A program made the position numbers and the translations under genes. A DNA stretch of 64,000 bases from contig CAYULF010000001.1 of assembly GCA_964445695.1 (NCBI GenBank), forward strand, positions 248,001 to 312,000, in the 5' to 3' direction. The notes beneath the pieces are model-generated. The model was not told where the DNA came from. It did no database searches and was given only the letters and a program-made list of their open reading frames with translations. Positions 1 to 9,133 of the stretch are shown one piece after another (position 1 is the first letter of the stretch; each line of letters opens with the position of its first letter). Source of the stretch: JAUIKM01 sp964445695 (GTDB lineage Bacteria > Bacteroidota > Ignavibacteria > Kapaibacteriales > UBA7675).

Positions 1-350
1 AATCTCCGCCAATCCGGTGAGAGTCATCAGGTAACGATTGACGGACATACATCCGACTCCGGAAAAATGGAAGGCACGGTGCAGCAAAGCTTGTGTGCAA
101 AGATACGTTGAGCGGGTGGAAAGTCAAATCACCTCTCGCTGCGCGACTAACAAGAGAATCCGGCAGGGATTGAAAAAGGCGTGTGAGCGGCTCGGCCTTG
201 AATGAAGCTTTTCAGCACGTCCGACAGAATGAGTCACCGCAGCGAATACGTAGACACTACGTATTGACAGAGCAATTTCTAATGACCAACTTTTGCACAG
301 AGAACAAAAAGCAGGCTGCTGATTCCAATCATTCAGCCAGGAGTTAACGA
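1..350. other. Left-edge stretch without a recognisable gene
   Basis: One + strand frame is open from base 1 to a TGA at 109-111, so bases 1-111 could be the last 36 codons of a gene starting outside the window. The peptide is hydrophilic and I do not recognise it. From 112 to 350 I see no convincing coding frame, RNA gene or terminator; the promoter of the gene starting near 351 should lie here. Confidence 0.25.
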
Positions 351-2387
351 TTGAGCCGACCGAGGCAAAAGGCGGATCATTTGAAAACTGAAATTGAACC
401 ACACACCTGTTCCGCCACCTGCGGAAGAAGATTGTTTACGTCAATCCGAGCGCATGTCGTCCGGACAAATACTGCGATGTTTTTAGCGGCCTGTCTGTTC
501 ATCGCCATTGGTGCAAGTTCACAAACCAGGGCCCAGCAGGACAATACTCCCGCCTCCGGCGAACTGCGTTTGTCGCCGCTTGCCATGTCTCTGCCAATTC
601 CGAATGCCGACAGTTTGAATTATGAGCAGACAAAGAATCTCTTCCAGTCGATCTTCGAGGAAAAAGTAAACATTGGTGCGGACTCATACGCACTGTGGGA
701 CGACATCATTTTCCGCATAATCGAATTTGCAGGCGATGAAATCATCGAGGTGACGCGGAATGGAAAAATCACCATTAAAAGCCCCTGGGTAGCCGCACTG
801 CTCCAGAAAAAATTCCGCGATGACATTTCCGAGCTGCAAAAATCCACGATAGATGGAACCACGGACATTTACCTGCCGGAAGACCGTTCCGATATTCACT
901 ACCTGACAATTGTGATATTGGAGATCATTGCGGAAAACCTCAATGAAGAATATCTGGACCGGATTGACCCGGACATCACAACAATCCTGAAGAAGCTTCC
1001 CGATTATCTGAGGCAATTGCGAAACAACATTCCGGAAAATCAAAAAGCCTGGATACAATTCATTCTGGAACGCGGCTACGATGACAACGTCGTTGATGCA
1101 AAGACAACTCTGATCAAAGCGATTGAAGTGGTGTTGAAGTCTTCCATACTTTCGCAGTTGGGGCAGGTTTTGCTCGCGGCGCAGGCAGTTGAAGCCATAC
1201 CGGCCATCGTAAACGTTTTGCAGGAAAAGTTGGACCGGTTGAAGTTTGTCCTCATCTACAATGATCCGGCCAAAGACAGCAAACAAGATACAGAGCTCGA
1301 TGCACCAACGGAACTACCCGACAGCACCCGTGAAAAAATGGATGAGAAGGATCTGGCAGAATATGAAAAACAGGTAATGCGCGACACCACGTTCAGCAGC
1401 AGTATCTACAAAACTTCAAAGCGAAAGAAGTCGACGTTTGAATTGAGCATTAGAAAGATTGGTGACCCGACGGGAGCGCCACTTTTCAGTCGAAAATTCG
1501 ACACGTTCGATGAAGCGGAGATCATGCAAATAACCCTGGGCGTCATCCAGGCGCTGCAGGATACGGTGATTCAAACTGTCCAACAACAGTTGGGACCATC
1601 ACATCCGGTTGCGGTTTACAGCAAGGCGGTTTTGAGCAACCTGGTACAGGTATTACAGTCCAATTTTGCCAAGCTGAGCCGGCTGATGAAAAACCACGTC
1701 CAGGAACAGCAACAGTATGTCATACGAATTCCGCCGGAGCTTATCGACAGCCACTCCGACAACTCAACGGAATTGCGGAATGAATTCATTGTTAAGCAGA
1801 TCCGGGCCTTTATTGTTAACCGCCTGCCACTTTACGTCTTCGCCTGGCTTAAACAAACTTCAAACCTGAAGTTTATGACCAATCTGAGTTTCAGCGAGAG
1901 AGCCGAATTTGGAACGACACTGAACTACACCCTGGCCAACTCACACGGCAGCTGGCGGGTCGAAGTGTTCACCAACCTTTTTGTCAACAATATCGGAGGG
2001 CAGGAAAGCTATGGAACGGCCAATCTCTTTGCCGGTCTGGCCGTTGGATACCGCTTCGGTTTAACCGGCGGTCTTGGCATTTATGCGGCGAATTCATTTG
2101 ACCTGGATCTGATAAGCAGCGCCGGCGGACATTTAACCCTGGGCAAGATGCGACTGTGGAAACTGAGATTTGTGCCGCGACTTTTTGCCGAATTGCAGGC
2201 CGGCAAATTCTATGGTGAAGATGTGTGGCGCCTGCGAAACGGCAGCGCCGGAATAATTTTCAAATTTGACTCTAACCCACTGATAAACTCGGCCTATGTC
2301 AAGGCTTACATCCCGGAAGGCTCCGGTACGGGCGACTGGACCTACACGGCCGGATTCAGCACACCGCTGTTCGGAGGAGACGACTGA
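351..2387 (+). CDS. Secreted or outer-membrane protein of unknown function, C-terminal barrel-like
   Basis: I do not recognise the family. The frame opens with TTG at 351. The signal-peptide-like stretch (MFLAACLFIAIGASSQTRAQ) begins only at the ATG at 477, so the true start is probably 477 and the first 42 codons may be untranslated. The middle, about residues 90-480, is rich in predicted helix with charged and Gln-rich segments. The last 180 residues alternate polar and aromatic residues with Gly (for example VGYRFGLTGGLGIY), as outer-membrane beta strands do. The stop overlaps the next ATG by one base (TGATG), so the two genes are probably co-translated and may work together at the outer membrane. 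Confidence 0.7.
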   Translation: MSRPRQKADHLKTEIEPHTCSATCGRRLFTSIRAHVVRTNTAMFLAACLFIAIGASSQTRAQQDNTPASGELRLSPLAMSLPIPNADSLNYEQTKNLFQSIFEEKVNIGADSYALWDDIIFRIIEFAGDEIIEVTRNGKITIKSPWVAALLQKKFRDDISELQKSTIDGTTDIYLPEDRSDIHYLTIVILEIIAENLNEEYLDRIDPDITTILKKLPDYLRQLRNNIPENQKAWIQFILERGYDDNVVDAKTTLIKAIEVVLKSSILSQLGQVLLAAQAVEAIPAIVNVLQEKLDRLKFVLIYNDPAKDSKQDTELDAPTELPDSTREKMDEKDLAEYEKQVMRDTTFSSSIYKTSKRKKSTFELSIRKIGDPTGAPLFSRKFDTFDEAEIMQITLGVIQALQDTVIQTVQQQLGPSHPVAVYSKAVLSNLVQVLQSNFAKLSRLMKNHVQEQQQYVIRIPPELIDSHSDNSTELRNEFIVKQIRAFIVNRLPLYVFAWLKQTSNLKFMTNLSFSERAEFGTTLNYTLANSHGSWRVEVFTNLFVNNIGGQESYGTANLFAGLAVGYRFGLTGGLGIYAANSFDLDLISSAGGHLTLGKMRLWKLRFVPRLFAELQAGKFYGEDVWRLRNGSAGIIFKFDSNPLINSAYVKAYIPEGSGTGDWTYTAGFSTPLFGGDD

Positions 2388-3736
2388 TGCCACGTTTAGA
2401 CTTGTTCTTCAACCGATTCCTCTGCCCCGCCGTTCTGTTGGTACTGACAACTCATGGCACTCTTCTGGCCGGCAGCGACAACGTGATAAACTTCTTCGCC
2501 AACAACAACCGCCTGGTGGGTTCGCCTGTGGTGGATGATGACAACTATTTCCGCTTTTACCCCGACGAAGCCATGGCCGAGCATGTGGAGACGGCCGTGG
2601 TCCGCTACTTTGTGCGCAATTCGGTTAATCCAATTGCACTGACCAAACGCCAGAACGGCCTGTATTGGGAAGGCTTGTTAAACAAATTTCTGATCGGACA
2701 TTCGATACAACGCGTAGAGGTCGTGGTAAGCTATAAACGCACGGACCTGAACGAGCGTCTGGCGCAGTACAGTATCGACTCCAATTGCGCAGACCTGCGC
2801 ACCTACTTTGCCTTGTGCAAAAGCGATCAGGCCTTACTTGCTCTGCTGCAGGCCACACCCTGCGAGGACTCGCATCTTCAGGAATCAGACAGCACAGGCG
2901 CTCCGCCGACCGCCAACTCCGATCGAAAAACCGCGGGCTCTGCGCCCAACACCGCACGCGTGTTTGTTGACATCAGTTACGATTCCACCGACGGCAACGC
3001 AACAAATACATGCTCAAACAACTGCAGCCGCCCCTGCCGTTGCGACGCGGCAGCGCAGTCCAGCAAGCCCAAGGTATCTGTTCTGGTCGAAAATCCACAG
3101 TCGTTAAAATCTACGCAGCTCAATTCCGGGGCAGACGGCGGTGTAAACAAGGTCGAGATTGAGCGCGACATGTTAATACGCAATGCTGCAATTCAGATGG
3201 CTACGGCCGACAAAAATCAGATGGCCTATCTGGACAACAGACGCGGCAGCCTGCTCGACATCCGCTATACCGATGCCGGCGAACAAACGATTGAACTGGT
3301 GTATCGCAACGACAAACGTTCACTGCGATATCTGCAGGCGGAAGACCCTAAAGAAAAGGTGGGGCAGTTTCGCGTCAGATTTGTACCTGTTTCAATTTTT
3401 GCCCCCGCAGACACTGCAGCCGGCGACCTTGAAGGTCATACCGACAAATTGATTTTCGAGTTTGTGTTAAGCATGGGTTACAACGTCGTCAGGGACGACA
3501 GCTTTTTCCCCGACGCGTTTGATTTTAACCGTCTGGGCGTCGGGTTTGCAATGACGATGAACAGCTTCGACGCCAACGCGGAGTTCCTGGCACTGGCATT
3601 GACCTACGACGTAAACAACTACTCTTCGCTGTCGGTGGGCTACAACATTCGCAACGTGGACAAGCCCTTGTACATCGGATTGGGAATCAATCAGCGAGTA
3701 CTGGAGGAATTGTGGGACCATATTGGCGGCGATTGA
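2387..3736 (+). CDS. Exported protein of unknown function, coupled to the upstream gene
   Basis: A 449-residue protein with an N-terminal hydrophobic stretch (FLCPAVLLVLTTHGTLLA) that reads as a signal peptide. Residues about 140-250 form a low-complexity Ser/Asn/Thr/Cys-rich linker containing a cluster of cysteines (CSNNCSRPCRCDAA). The last 110 residues have the alternating pattern of beta strands (FAMTMNSF, LALALTYDV, LSVGYNI, LYIGLGIN), similar in style to the end of the preceding protein. The start ATG shares its A with the preceding TGA, which is good evidence for a two-gene unit. No family is recognised; a surface or outer-membrane role is inferred from the signal and strand pattern only. 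Confidence 0.7.
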   Translation: MPRLDLFFNRFLCPAVLLVLTTHGTLLAGSDNVINFFANNNRLVGSPVVDDDNYFRFYPDEAMAEHVETAVVRYFVRNSVNPIALTKRQNGLYWEGLLNKFLIGHSIQRVEVVVSYKRTDLNERLAQYSIDSNCADLRTYFALCKSDQALLALLQATPCEDSHLQESDSTGAPPTANSDRKTAGSAPNTARVFVDISYDSTDGNATNTCSNNCSRPCRCDAAAQSSKPKVSVLVENPQSLKSTQLNSGADGGVNKVEIERDMLIRNAAIQMATADKNQMAYLDNRRGSLLDIRYTDAGEQTIELVYRNDKRSLRYLQAEDPKEKVGQFRVRFVPVSIFAPADTAAGDLEGHTDKLIFEFVLSMGYNVVRDDSFFPDAFDFNRLGVGFAMTMNSFDANAEFLALALTYDVNNYSSLSVGYNIRNVDKPLYIGLGINQRVLEELWDHIGGD

Positions 3737-3750
3737 GCTCCGCCGCCGGA

Positions 3751-4281
3751 TCACTCTGCGGACCGCACTCCAAGCCGATTGCCGTTCTTCAACACAAGAT
3801 CACACAGAATCATGTAAATCTCCGCTTTGTTGCTGCGCCGGTGTAAAACCAGATTCCCCTTTTTACCGGCTTTGAAATCCGCGTTCAGTACGGACCACTG
3901 ATCCGCAGCGGGATCGAATGTCTCGCCTTCCACGGATGCGCTCAGCGCTCCAGATTCAACGCCCCAGTGTTGCTCCAGCCATTCTACCACAGCCGCCATT
4001 TGCATTACGGACAAATTGGACAGCCAATCGATTAACTCCTCACGCTCCACCGGCGTCAGACTGCCTTGTTCGGAGGCGGCATCGATGTCCATTCCCGGAG
4101 GAAGAACGGCCGGCGTATCGGCTCCTCCCTGCTGCGGGCCGAAGGTCGCATCGAATTTTTGCTTCAGGTAGCTTTGAACGTCGAGGTCCGGCGCGAAGTC
4201 GGTCAACATCATTGCAATGGTGGGACGGGTCGGCAGAGACCGGAGTTCGGCAGGATCAAATTCCAAGGGCTGTTGTGACAT
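3751..4281 (-). CDS. Small protein with a ribosomal L7/L12 N-terminal-like helical hairpin
   Basis: A 176-residue cytoplasmic protein with no signal peptide. Residues about 82-115 (LSVMQMAAVVEWLEQHWGV) closely follow the N-terminal dimerisation helices of ribosomal protein L7/L12, whose usual form is LTVLEAAELVKxLEEKWGV. The rest does not resemble L12: a Pro/Gln-rich N-terminal part precedes the hairpin, and about 55 unrecognised residues follow it (KAGKKGNLVLHRRSNKAEIYMILCDLVL). The L12 C-terminal domain that recruits translation factors is absent. The gene converges on the 351-3736 pair, 14 bases away, and is followed upstream by a long spacer with a palindrome. It may be a protein-protein adaptor using an L12-type fold; function unknown. 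Confidence 0.65.
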   Translation of the reverse strand: MSQQPLEFDPAELRSLPTRPTIAMMLTDFAPDLDVQSYLKQKFDATFGPQQGGADTPAVLPPGMDIDAASEQGSLTPVEREELIDWLSNLSVMQMAAVVEWLEQHWGVESGALSASVEGETFDPAADQWSVLNADFKAGKKGNLVLHRRSNKAEIYMILCDLVLKNGNRLGVRSAE

Positions 4282-4741
4282 GGTTGTATCTCGATTTTGG
4301 GTGAATAGATACCGTTCGCCTTGCCAAATGAAGTCTTCAGGCCCGGCTCCCGGGTAGTCTTACGTATTTTAAAGCTCAATCTCGAATTTAGCGATTTTTG
4401 GCACGATAACGTTTTTGAGCTGTGAGCCCTTAGGGCTCACAGCTCCTACGTAGTTTTACGTATTCTTACCGATCAACTTCAAGTTATACAATATCCGACG
4501 CCGTCAATTCCCGAGGCTGAACTCTTACGGTCTGAAGACGCACGCGCAGCTTTCAAACGTCAAGTGCACCTCAAACTACGCACTGCTAATCATTGTCTCC
4601 GCCACAGTCTCGCAGGCCGAAAACTCTGCTCCCGCCGACAAACAACATCCTCAAAAAGCGAGCCGGTACGGCGCTGCAACTCAAGCGGCGTTAGCAATCA
4701 CATGTTCTCGGGTTAACAGAAAATCGGCAGGCCACGATTCT
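4282..4741. other. Intergenic spacer with palindrome and short direct repeat
   Basis: No gene is seen. The spacer separates two minus-strand genes and holds a near-perfect palindrome at 4417-4445 flanked by two copies of TAGTyTTACGTATT (4355-4368 and 4451-4464, one mismatch). The remainder shows nothing I can name. Confidence 0.5.
4417..4445. repeat. Perfect 14-bp inverted repeat with 1-base centre
   Basis: The arms GAGCTGTGAGCCCT and AGGGCTCACAGCTC are exact reverse complements around a single T. It does not look like an intrinsic terminator for the leftward genes, because the minus strand continues with A rather than T after the hairpin. It could be a protein-binding palindrome or a REP-like element. 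The flanking 14-bp direct repeats suggest a small duplicated module. Confidence 0.6.
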
Positions 4742-5923
4742 CTAAAAATACACCTGAAAATCCAGATAAGCCGACGACGGAATAAGGCGGTATTCGTCCA
4801 CCGCAAGGCCGTCGCGACCGCCCGCCGCAAGCAGCAAACCCACGCCCAGACTGGCTTCGTTACTCAGTGAATACTGACCGACAAGCGTAACAAACCCGCT
4901 GCCGTCCGTCAGATTGCCGAGAAAAGCCGCGGATACGGCAAAAAGTGGGTGCGCCTGCCAGCTGCCCTGCAGCGCCAGGTAGTGACGGCCAAGATTCAAC
5001 AGATCGCCGTTCAGCAGTGCCAACAGATTGTAGTCCGCCGGGTCCGCCGCACCAGCACCGTTGAAGTGATATTCAATCAGACCGTAAAAATCTTCGTTAA
5101 ACTGGTAGTCCGCGCCGACGATAAACGAAAGAAAATCCTCGCCGCGGCCCTCGTCGTATAGCGAGTAAAGCGCTTCGGCGCGCAGGCCCGCAGTTAACAG
5201 ATTGCCCGCCAGATCGCCGCCCACAATCAACCTTTTATCCGCCCGGCCCGCCATCAGCGCCAGGTCGTAGGTCGCCACGTTCGTGCGGAAACGCGCCGCG
5301 GCGTTGTAGTTGTTGAACTCGTTTTCCGCGTTAACCACCAGCAGCAGATCGGTGAAATTGCCGAAATAGGTTTTAAACGTCAGTGCGTCCGCGCCGTCCT
5401 TCTCGATTTTGGTAAATGCCGCGGGATTGACCGGATTAAACACGTCCGTGGGATTCCAGATGCGCCCACTGCCGAGACTGACGCGCTGACGCCCCAGCAC
5501 GAGTTGACCAAATGAAGCATTGACCTTGTAATACAAACGATCGATATAATGCCGCAGAGTGAGGTGTTCTTCTTCCACCGGCTGCCACATCAGGTCAACA
5601 GCCTGACGGCGCGGCGTTGTCAGTTCGCCGTTAAAGGTCGCCTGTTCACTGCCGACCAGCGCCAGAACTTCGTACTCCAGATGCAGACTGTTGTTATTGT
5701 CCAGGTACAACACCGGGCGCAGACGCAGGCGCGTCAGGTTCACAAACTGTTCAGCCGAGGTGTTAAACAAAGCTGCCAGATCGGAATCAAAGTGCTGGTA
5801 AATCGGCATGTCCAGTACGTATCCGTTGAAACGCAGGTCCAACTGCGCAGAGGCAGTGGGCGGCCGAAACATTAACAACAACGGCAGCACAAGAACAAGA
5901 TGGTAACGGCGGTGAGTTAACAT
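4742..5923 (-). CDS. Outer-membrane beta-barrel protein, last gene of the ABC exporter operon
   Basis: A 393-residue protein with a clear signal peptide (LVLVLPLLLMFRPPTASAQ) followed by alternating beta-strand sequence to a terminal aromatic residue (LDFQVYF). A C-terminal Phe is the usual outer-membrane insertion signal. The sequence LVLGRQRVSLGSGRIWNPTDVFNPVNP resembles porin-like barrels of the alginate-export/DUF1302 type, where a GR(Q/D)RVxxGxGRxWNPTD motif is common. It lies 12 bases after the ATPase gene, at the end of an operon with a LolA-like protein and two FtsX-type permeases. I infer that it is the outer-membrane partner, or a product, of that transport system. Confidence 0.8.
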   Translation of the reverse strand: MLTHRRYHLVLVLPLLLMFRPPTASAQLDLRFNGYVLDMPIYQHFDSDLAALFNTSAEQFVNLTRLRLRPVLYLDNNNSLHLEYEVLALVGSEQATFNGELTTPRRQAVDLMWQPVEEEHLTLRHYIDRLYYKVNASFGQLVLGRQRVSLGSGRIWNPTDVFNPVNPAAFTKIEKDGADALTFKTYFGNFTDLLLVVNAENEFNNYNAAARFRTNVATYDLALMAGRADKRLIVGGDLAGNLLTAGLRAEALYSLYDEGRGEDFLSFIVGADYQFNEDFYGLIEYHFNGAGAADPADYNLLALLNGDLLNLGRHYLALQGSWQAHPLFAVSAAFLGNLTDGSGFVTLVGQYSLSNEASLGVGLLLAAGGRDGLAVDEYRLIPSSAYLDFQVYF

Positions 5924-5935
5924 ATCCAGGTCCGT

Positions 5936-6625
5936 TTATCGGCTGACGTCTTCGATAATATTGCCGTCGCGCATGGTCAGCAGCCGACGGGCGCGCTCAA
6001 TCACCTGCTGATCGTGCGAGGCAAAGACAAAGGTGATGCCGCGCTTTTCGTTTAACTCCTGCATCAGGTCCAGCAGGCGTTTTCCCGTGACGCTGTCGAG
6101 GTTGGCCGTCGGCTCGTCAGCCAGGACAACGGAGGGATTTCCGGCGATGGCGCGCGCCACGGCGACGCGTTGCTGCTGCCCGCCCGACATTTCGCCCGGG
6201 CGTTTATGCGCCAGATCGGCGATGCCCAGTTCCTCCAGCATTGCCAGCGAGCGCTCGCGGCGCTCCTTGTCCGGCATGCCCTGCAGCACGAGCGGAAAAC
6301 TCACGTTCTCCAGCGCGTTTAACACCGGAATCAGGTTGTAGGCCTGAAACACAAAGCCGATTTTTTGCAGGCGCATCTCGGCCAGTTTTGCAGCAGACAT
6401 ATTGGCCAGCGACTTGCCGTCCAGAAAGACCTCGCCGCGTGTAGGCGCATCCAGCGCGCCGATCGTGTTGAGCAGCGTGGTCTTGCCCGAACCTGACGCG
6501 CCGGCCAGCACGGTGAATTCGTGCTGTGAAATCGACATCGTCACGCCGTTCAGCGCGTGAACGGGAACGCCGTTGTCGTCGTAAATCTTGTAAACGTCCA
6601 CTGCCCGAATAATGTCCATGATCAC
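5936..6625 (-). CDS. LolD/MacB-type ABC transporter ATP-binding protein
   Basis: A 229-residue ABC ATPase, the usual length for LolD-like proteins. Visible motifs: Walker A GASGSGKTT (residues about 42-50), Q-loop FVFQAYNLIP, signature MSGGQQQRVAVARAI, Walker B VVLADEPTANLD, and switch histidine in FASHD. The MSGGQ signature with the EPTANLDS D-loop is typical of the LolD/FtsE/MacB branch, which powers mechanotransmission rather than substrate translocation. It would act on the inner face of the cytoplasmic membrane with the two upstream permeases. The start may be GTG at 6625 or ATG two codons later at 6619; the upstream permease ends 12 bases before it. Confidence 0.93.
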   Translation of the reverse strand: MIMDIIRAVDVYKIYDDNGVPVHALNGVTMSISQHEFTVLAGASGSGKTTLLNTIGALDAPTRGEVFLDGKSLANMSAAKLAEMRLQKIGFVFQAYNLIPVLNALENVSFPLVLQGMPDKERRERSLAMLEELGIADLAHKRPGEMSGGQQQRVAVARAIAGNPSVVLADEPTANLDSVTGKRLLDLMQELNEKRGITFVFASHDQQVIERARRLLTMRDGNIIEDVSR

Positions 6626-6637
6626 AGCGCCGAAATG

Positions 6638-7852
6638 TTAAACATAACGCATGGCTTCCACCGGCTGCAGCCGCACGGCCTTAACAGCCGGATAGACGGC
6701 TCCCAGCGCCGCAAAAAGTGGAACCATGACAAAAGAGTTCAGGAATGTCGAGGCGGAAAATCGCGGGTAAATGCGACTGCCGACGCCCATGGAATGCAGA
6801 GCATCCGAGAAAATTGCCAGGTCGAGGCCCTGCTGATCAAATGGCAGGTGCGCCAGCCAGGCAATACCCGCGCCGACAGCCGTGCCGATTAGTCCCATCG
6901 TGAAGGCTTCAGCCAGAATCATCCGAAATATCTGCCCGCGTTTCATGCCGACGGCCATGAAGACGCCGATTTCGTGCACGCGCTCAAATACGGCCATCAG
7001 CATCGTGTTGACGATGCCGAAGAACATCGCCAGTCCGACGATCAGATAAAAAATCCAGATCAGCTCGGCATAGGATTCCATCTGCAGAATCAGCAAAGGC
7101 AGCAGGTCGCGGTATGACGCGGCTTCCACGCCGGCCGGCATGATCTCCCGAATGCGCGGCATGTAGGCCGCCACGCTGTCGGGATTGTCCACCAGCGCCA
7201 CGATCTGCGCGCTGCGCGGCCCCGTTTCCAGCATCGTGCGGAAGTCGCCGATGTTCAGGTACACGTGTGTTTTGTCAAACTGCGAGTCAAAGGTGCGGAA
7301 CAGTCCGCCGATGCGGAAGGCGCTCGACCCCATCTCCCCGCTGCTCCTGGAGGCCATCGCCACGACTTTGTCGCCGACGCCGACTTCCAGTTTTTCGGCC
7401 AGTTCCGCGCTGATCAGAATCTCGCCCTCGTTCGTCCCCAGATAACTCCCCTCCGTCACCGAACGCGCTATTGTTGTTATCCGCTGCTCGGATTCCGGTT
7501 CGATGCCGACCAGATTGACGCCGGATGATGCGCGCGATGAAGAAAGCAGGCCAAAGAACAACAGCCGCTGACTGCTGGCCGCTACAAAGGGCAGCGCGTC
7601 CAGTCGCCGCTGCAGCTCGTCCGGCTCGTCGATGAGGCTGTCCAGCGACGGGTTGTCGCGGAAGCCGTCCGCGTGAATCTGCAGGTGACCGACGTGCGCG
7701 CCGATGCGGTTGTCGAGCATCTGGTGCATCATGCCGATCGAAAATGCATCGCTGAGCACCAGGGCCAGAACGCCCACGGCCACGGAGACGAGGATTATCA
7801 GCGTGCGGCGCGGATTGCGCCAAAGGTTGCGCCAGGCCAGAGTTAACAGCAT
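6638..7852 (-). CDS. FtsX/LolE-type ABC transporter permease (second of two)
   Basis: A 404-residue inner-membrane permease. It begins with the family hallmark LTLAWRNLWRNPRRT followed by the first membrane helix (LIILVSVAVGVLALVLSDAF). Residues about 45-260 form the periplasmic MacB_PCD-like domain. Three membrane helices close the protein (LIWIFYLIVGLAMFFGIVNTMLM, AFTMGLIGTAVGAGIAWL, FVMVPLFAALGAVYPAVKAVRL), ending PVEAMRYV. It pairs with the permease at 7902-9131 as a heterodimer, as LolC and LolE do, with the ATPase 12 bases downstream. The substrate is unknown; a lipid or lipoprotein destined for the outer membrane is inferred from the LolA-like neighbour. Confidence 0.9.
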   Translation of the reverse strand: MLLTLAWRNLWRNPRRTLIILVSVAVGVLALVLSDAFSIGMMHQMLDNRIGAHVGHLQIHADGFRDNPSLDSLIDEPDELQRRLDALPFVAASSQRLLFFGLLSSSRASSGVNLVGIEPESEQRITTIARSVTEGSYLGTNEGEILISAELAEKLEVGVGDKVVAMASRSSGEMGSSAFRIGGLFRTFDSQFDKTHVYLNIGDFRTMLETGPRSAQIVALVDNPDSVAAYMPRIREIMPAGVEAASYRDLLPLLILQMESYAELIWIFYLIVGLAMFFGIVNTMLMAVFERVHEIGVFMAVGMKRGQIFRMILAEAFTMGLIGTAVGAGIAWLAHLPFDQQGLDLAIFSDALHSMGVGSRIYPRFSASTFLNSFVMVPLFAALGAVYPAVKAVRLQPVEAMRYV

Positions 7853-7901
7853 GTGATTACCGCCCGAACTGATCGCGTATCAGTGACAGGTTCAACAATG
7901 C

Positions 7902-9131
7902 TCAGGTGTAGCGTATGCCCCTGAGCGGTTCAAGTCGAAATGTTTTCCAGACGGGATAAACAGCCGCCAGCAGAGTGAAGCCGAAAATGTAAAGGCTGGA
8001 GCGGATGAAGATCATCGGCGCCAGCGAGGAGCGCATGATCGGCAGGAATCCCCACTCCTCGTAAATCTCCACCAGGTCGCCGCCCAGCTCGATCGGCGAG
8101 AAGGTCAGCCAGGCGTTGACGCCGAGCGCCATCGCGTTGCCAACCAGCACGCCCAACAGCGCCAGCAGCAGCACCTCCCACACGACCATGCGCGCAAGAG
8201 TTCCGTTGTTCATGCCGAGCGAGAGCATGATCCCGAATTCGCGGAAACGCTCCGTAACCGACATGATCAGCGTGTTCAGAATGCCGATCGCGATCACCAT
8301 CGTCAGGAGCAGTATCTGAATGTCGCCGCTGATGCGGTCGAATTCAATCATCTGTTTCAGGCTGCTGAGCACCTCGTTCCAGGGCCGCACCACCAGATCC
8401 TGCTCCGTGTAGCGCGGCTGCAGCGCTTCCTGCGCCGCCGGGATGTCGTCAAGCGAGGGCAGCGCAATTGCCACTACGGACGCGCGACCCCACATGCCAA
8501 GCAACTCCTGCGACGTGCCCAACGGCATGAAAATTCCCAGCCGGTCCGATTCCGGCGAGCCGGTTTTGATCGTTCCCACTATGCGAAAGAAAAAGTTGCC
8601 AAGGTAACCGTCGAAACCCTGCGACAGCACCACCACCGAGTCGCCGATCGAGGCGCCCAGGTTCTCCAGCAGTTTGTAGCCCACCACGATGTCGAAGGCG
8701 TCGTTGTAGCGCAGGAAACTGCCGGCGTTCACCTTCTTGTGGAAATCGGAAATTCCCTTCTCCGCCGCGGGGTCCAACGCGATGATCATTACGCCCATCG
8801 ACTTGTCGCCGACGCTTATGAGGCCGTCGCTGTAAATCCTTGGTGCATACGCAGTTATGATCTCGGCGCTGTCGAGTGGGCCGCGCACGGCGGCGTTGTA
8901 GCTGAAGCTGTTGCGGAGCGTCGGTTTGTCGGCGTAGTCCGGCGCCTGAAGCTGCATGTGCGACGAGGACAGCCGGATCGCGACCTCGATGTTCTCGGTA
9001 TAGGTCCCCTGTTGCAGACCCACCTGCGCCGCCTGCATCAGGAGCGCAAAGGCGATGGCCGCCAGGCTGATCATGGAGCGCCGTTTGTTGCGCCAGAGGT
9101 TGCGCCAGGCCAGTGTAAGTATCAGACTCAC
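7902..9131 (-). CDS. FtsX/LolE-type ABC transporter permease (first of two)
   Basis: A 409-residue permease starting with GTG, three bases after the stop of the LolA-like gene. It has the same layout as its neighbour: LTLAWRNLWRNKRRS at the N-terminus, one membrane helix, a periplasmic domain of about 220 residues, and three C-terminal helices including IQILLLTMVIAIGILNTLIM, with a cytoplasmic end EPLRGIRYT. The two permeases are clearly paralogous but divergent in the periplasmic domain, as expected for a heterodimer with distinct roles. It belongs to the same operon and presumably moves the same cargo as the neighbouring permease. Confidence 0.9.
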   Translation of the reverse strand: MSLILTLAWRNLWRNKRRSMISLAAIAFALLMQAAQVGLQQGTYTENIEVAIRLSSSHMQLQAPDYADKPTLRNSFSYNAAVRGPLDSAEIITAYAPRIYSDGLISVGDKSMGVMIIALDPAAEKGISDFHKKVNAGSFLRYNDAFDIVVGYKLLENLGASIGDSVVVLSQGFDGYLGNFFFRIVGTIKTGSPESDRLGIFMPLGTSQELLGMWGRASVVAIALPSLDDIPAAQEALQPRYTEQDLVVRPWNEVLSSLKQMIEFDRISGDIQILLLTMVIAIGILNTLIMSVTERFREFGIMLSLGMNNGTLARMVVWEVLLLALLGVLVGNAMALGVNAWLTFSPIELGGDLVEIYEEWGFLPIMRSSLAPMIFIRSSLYIFGFTLLAAVYPVWKTFRLEPLRGIRYT

Positions 9132-9133
9132 GT

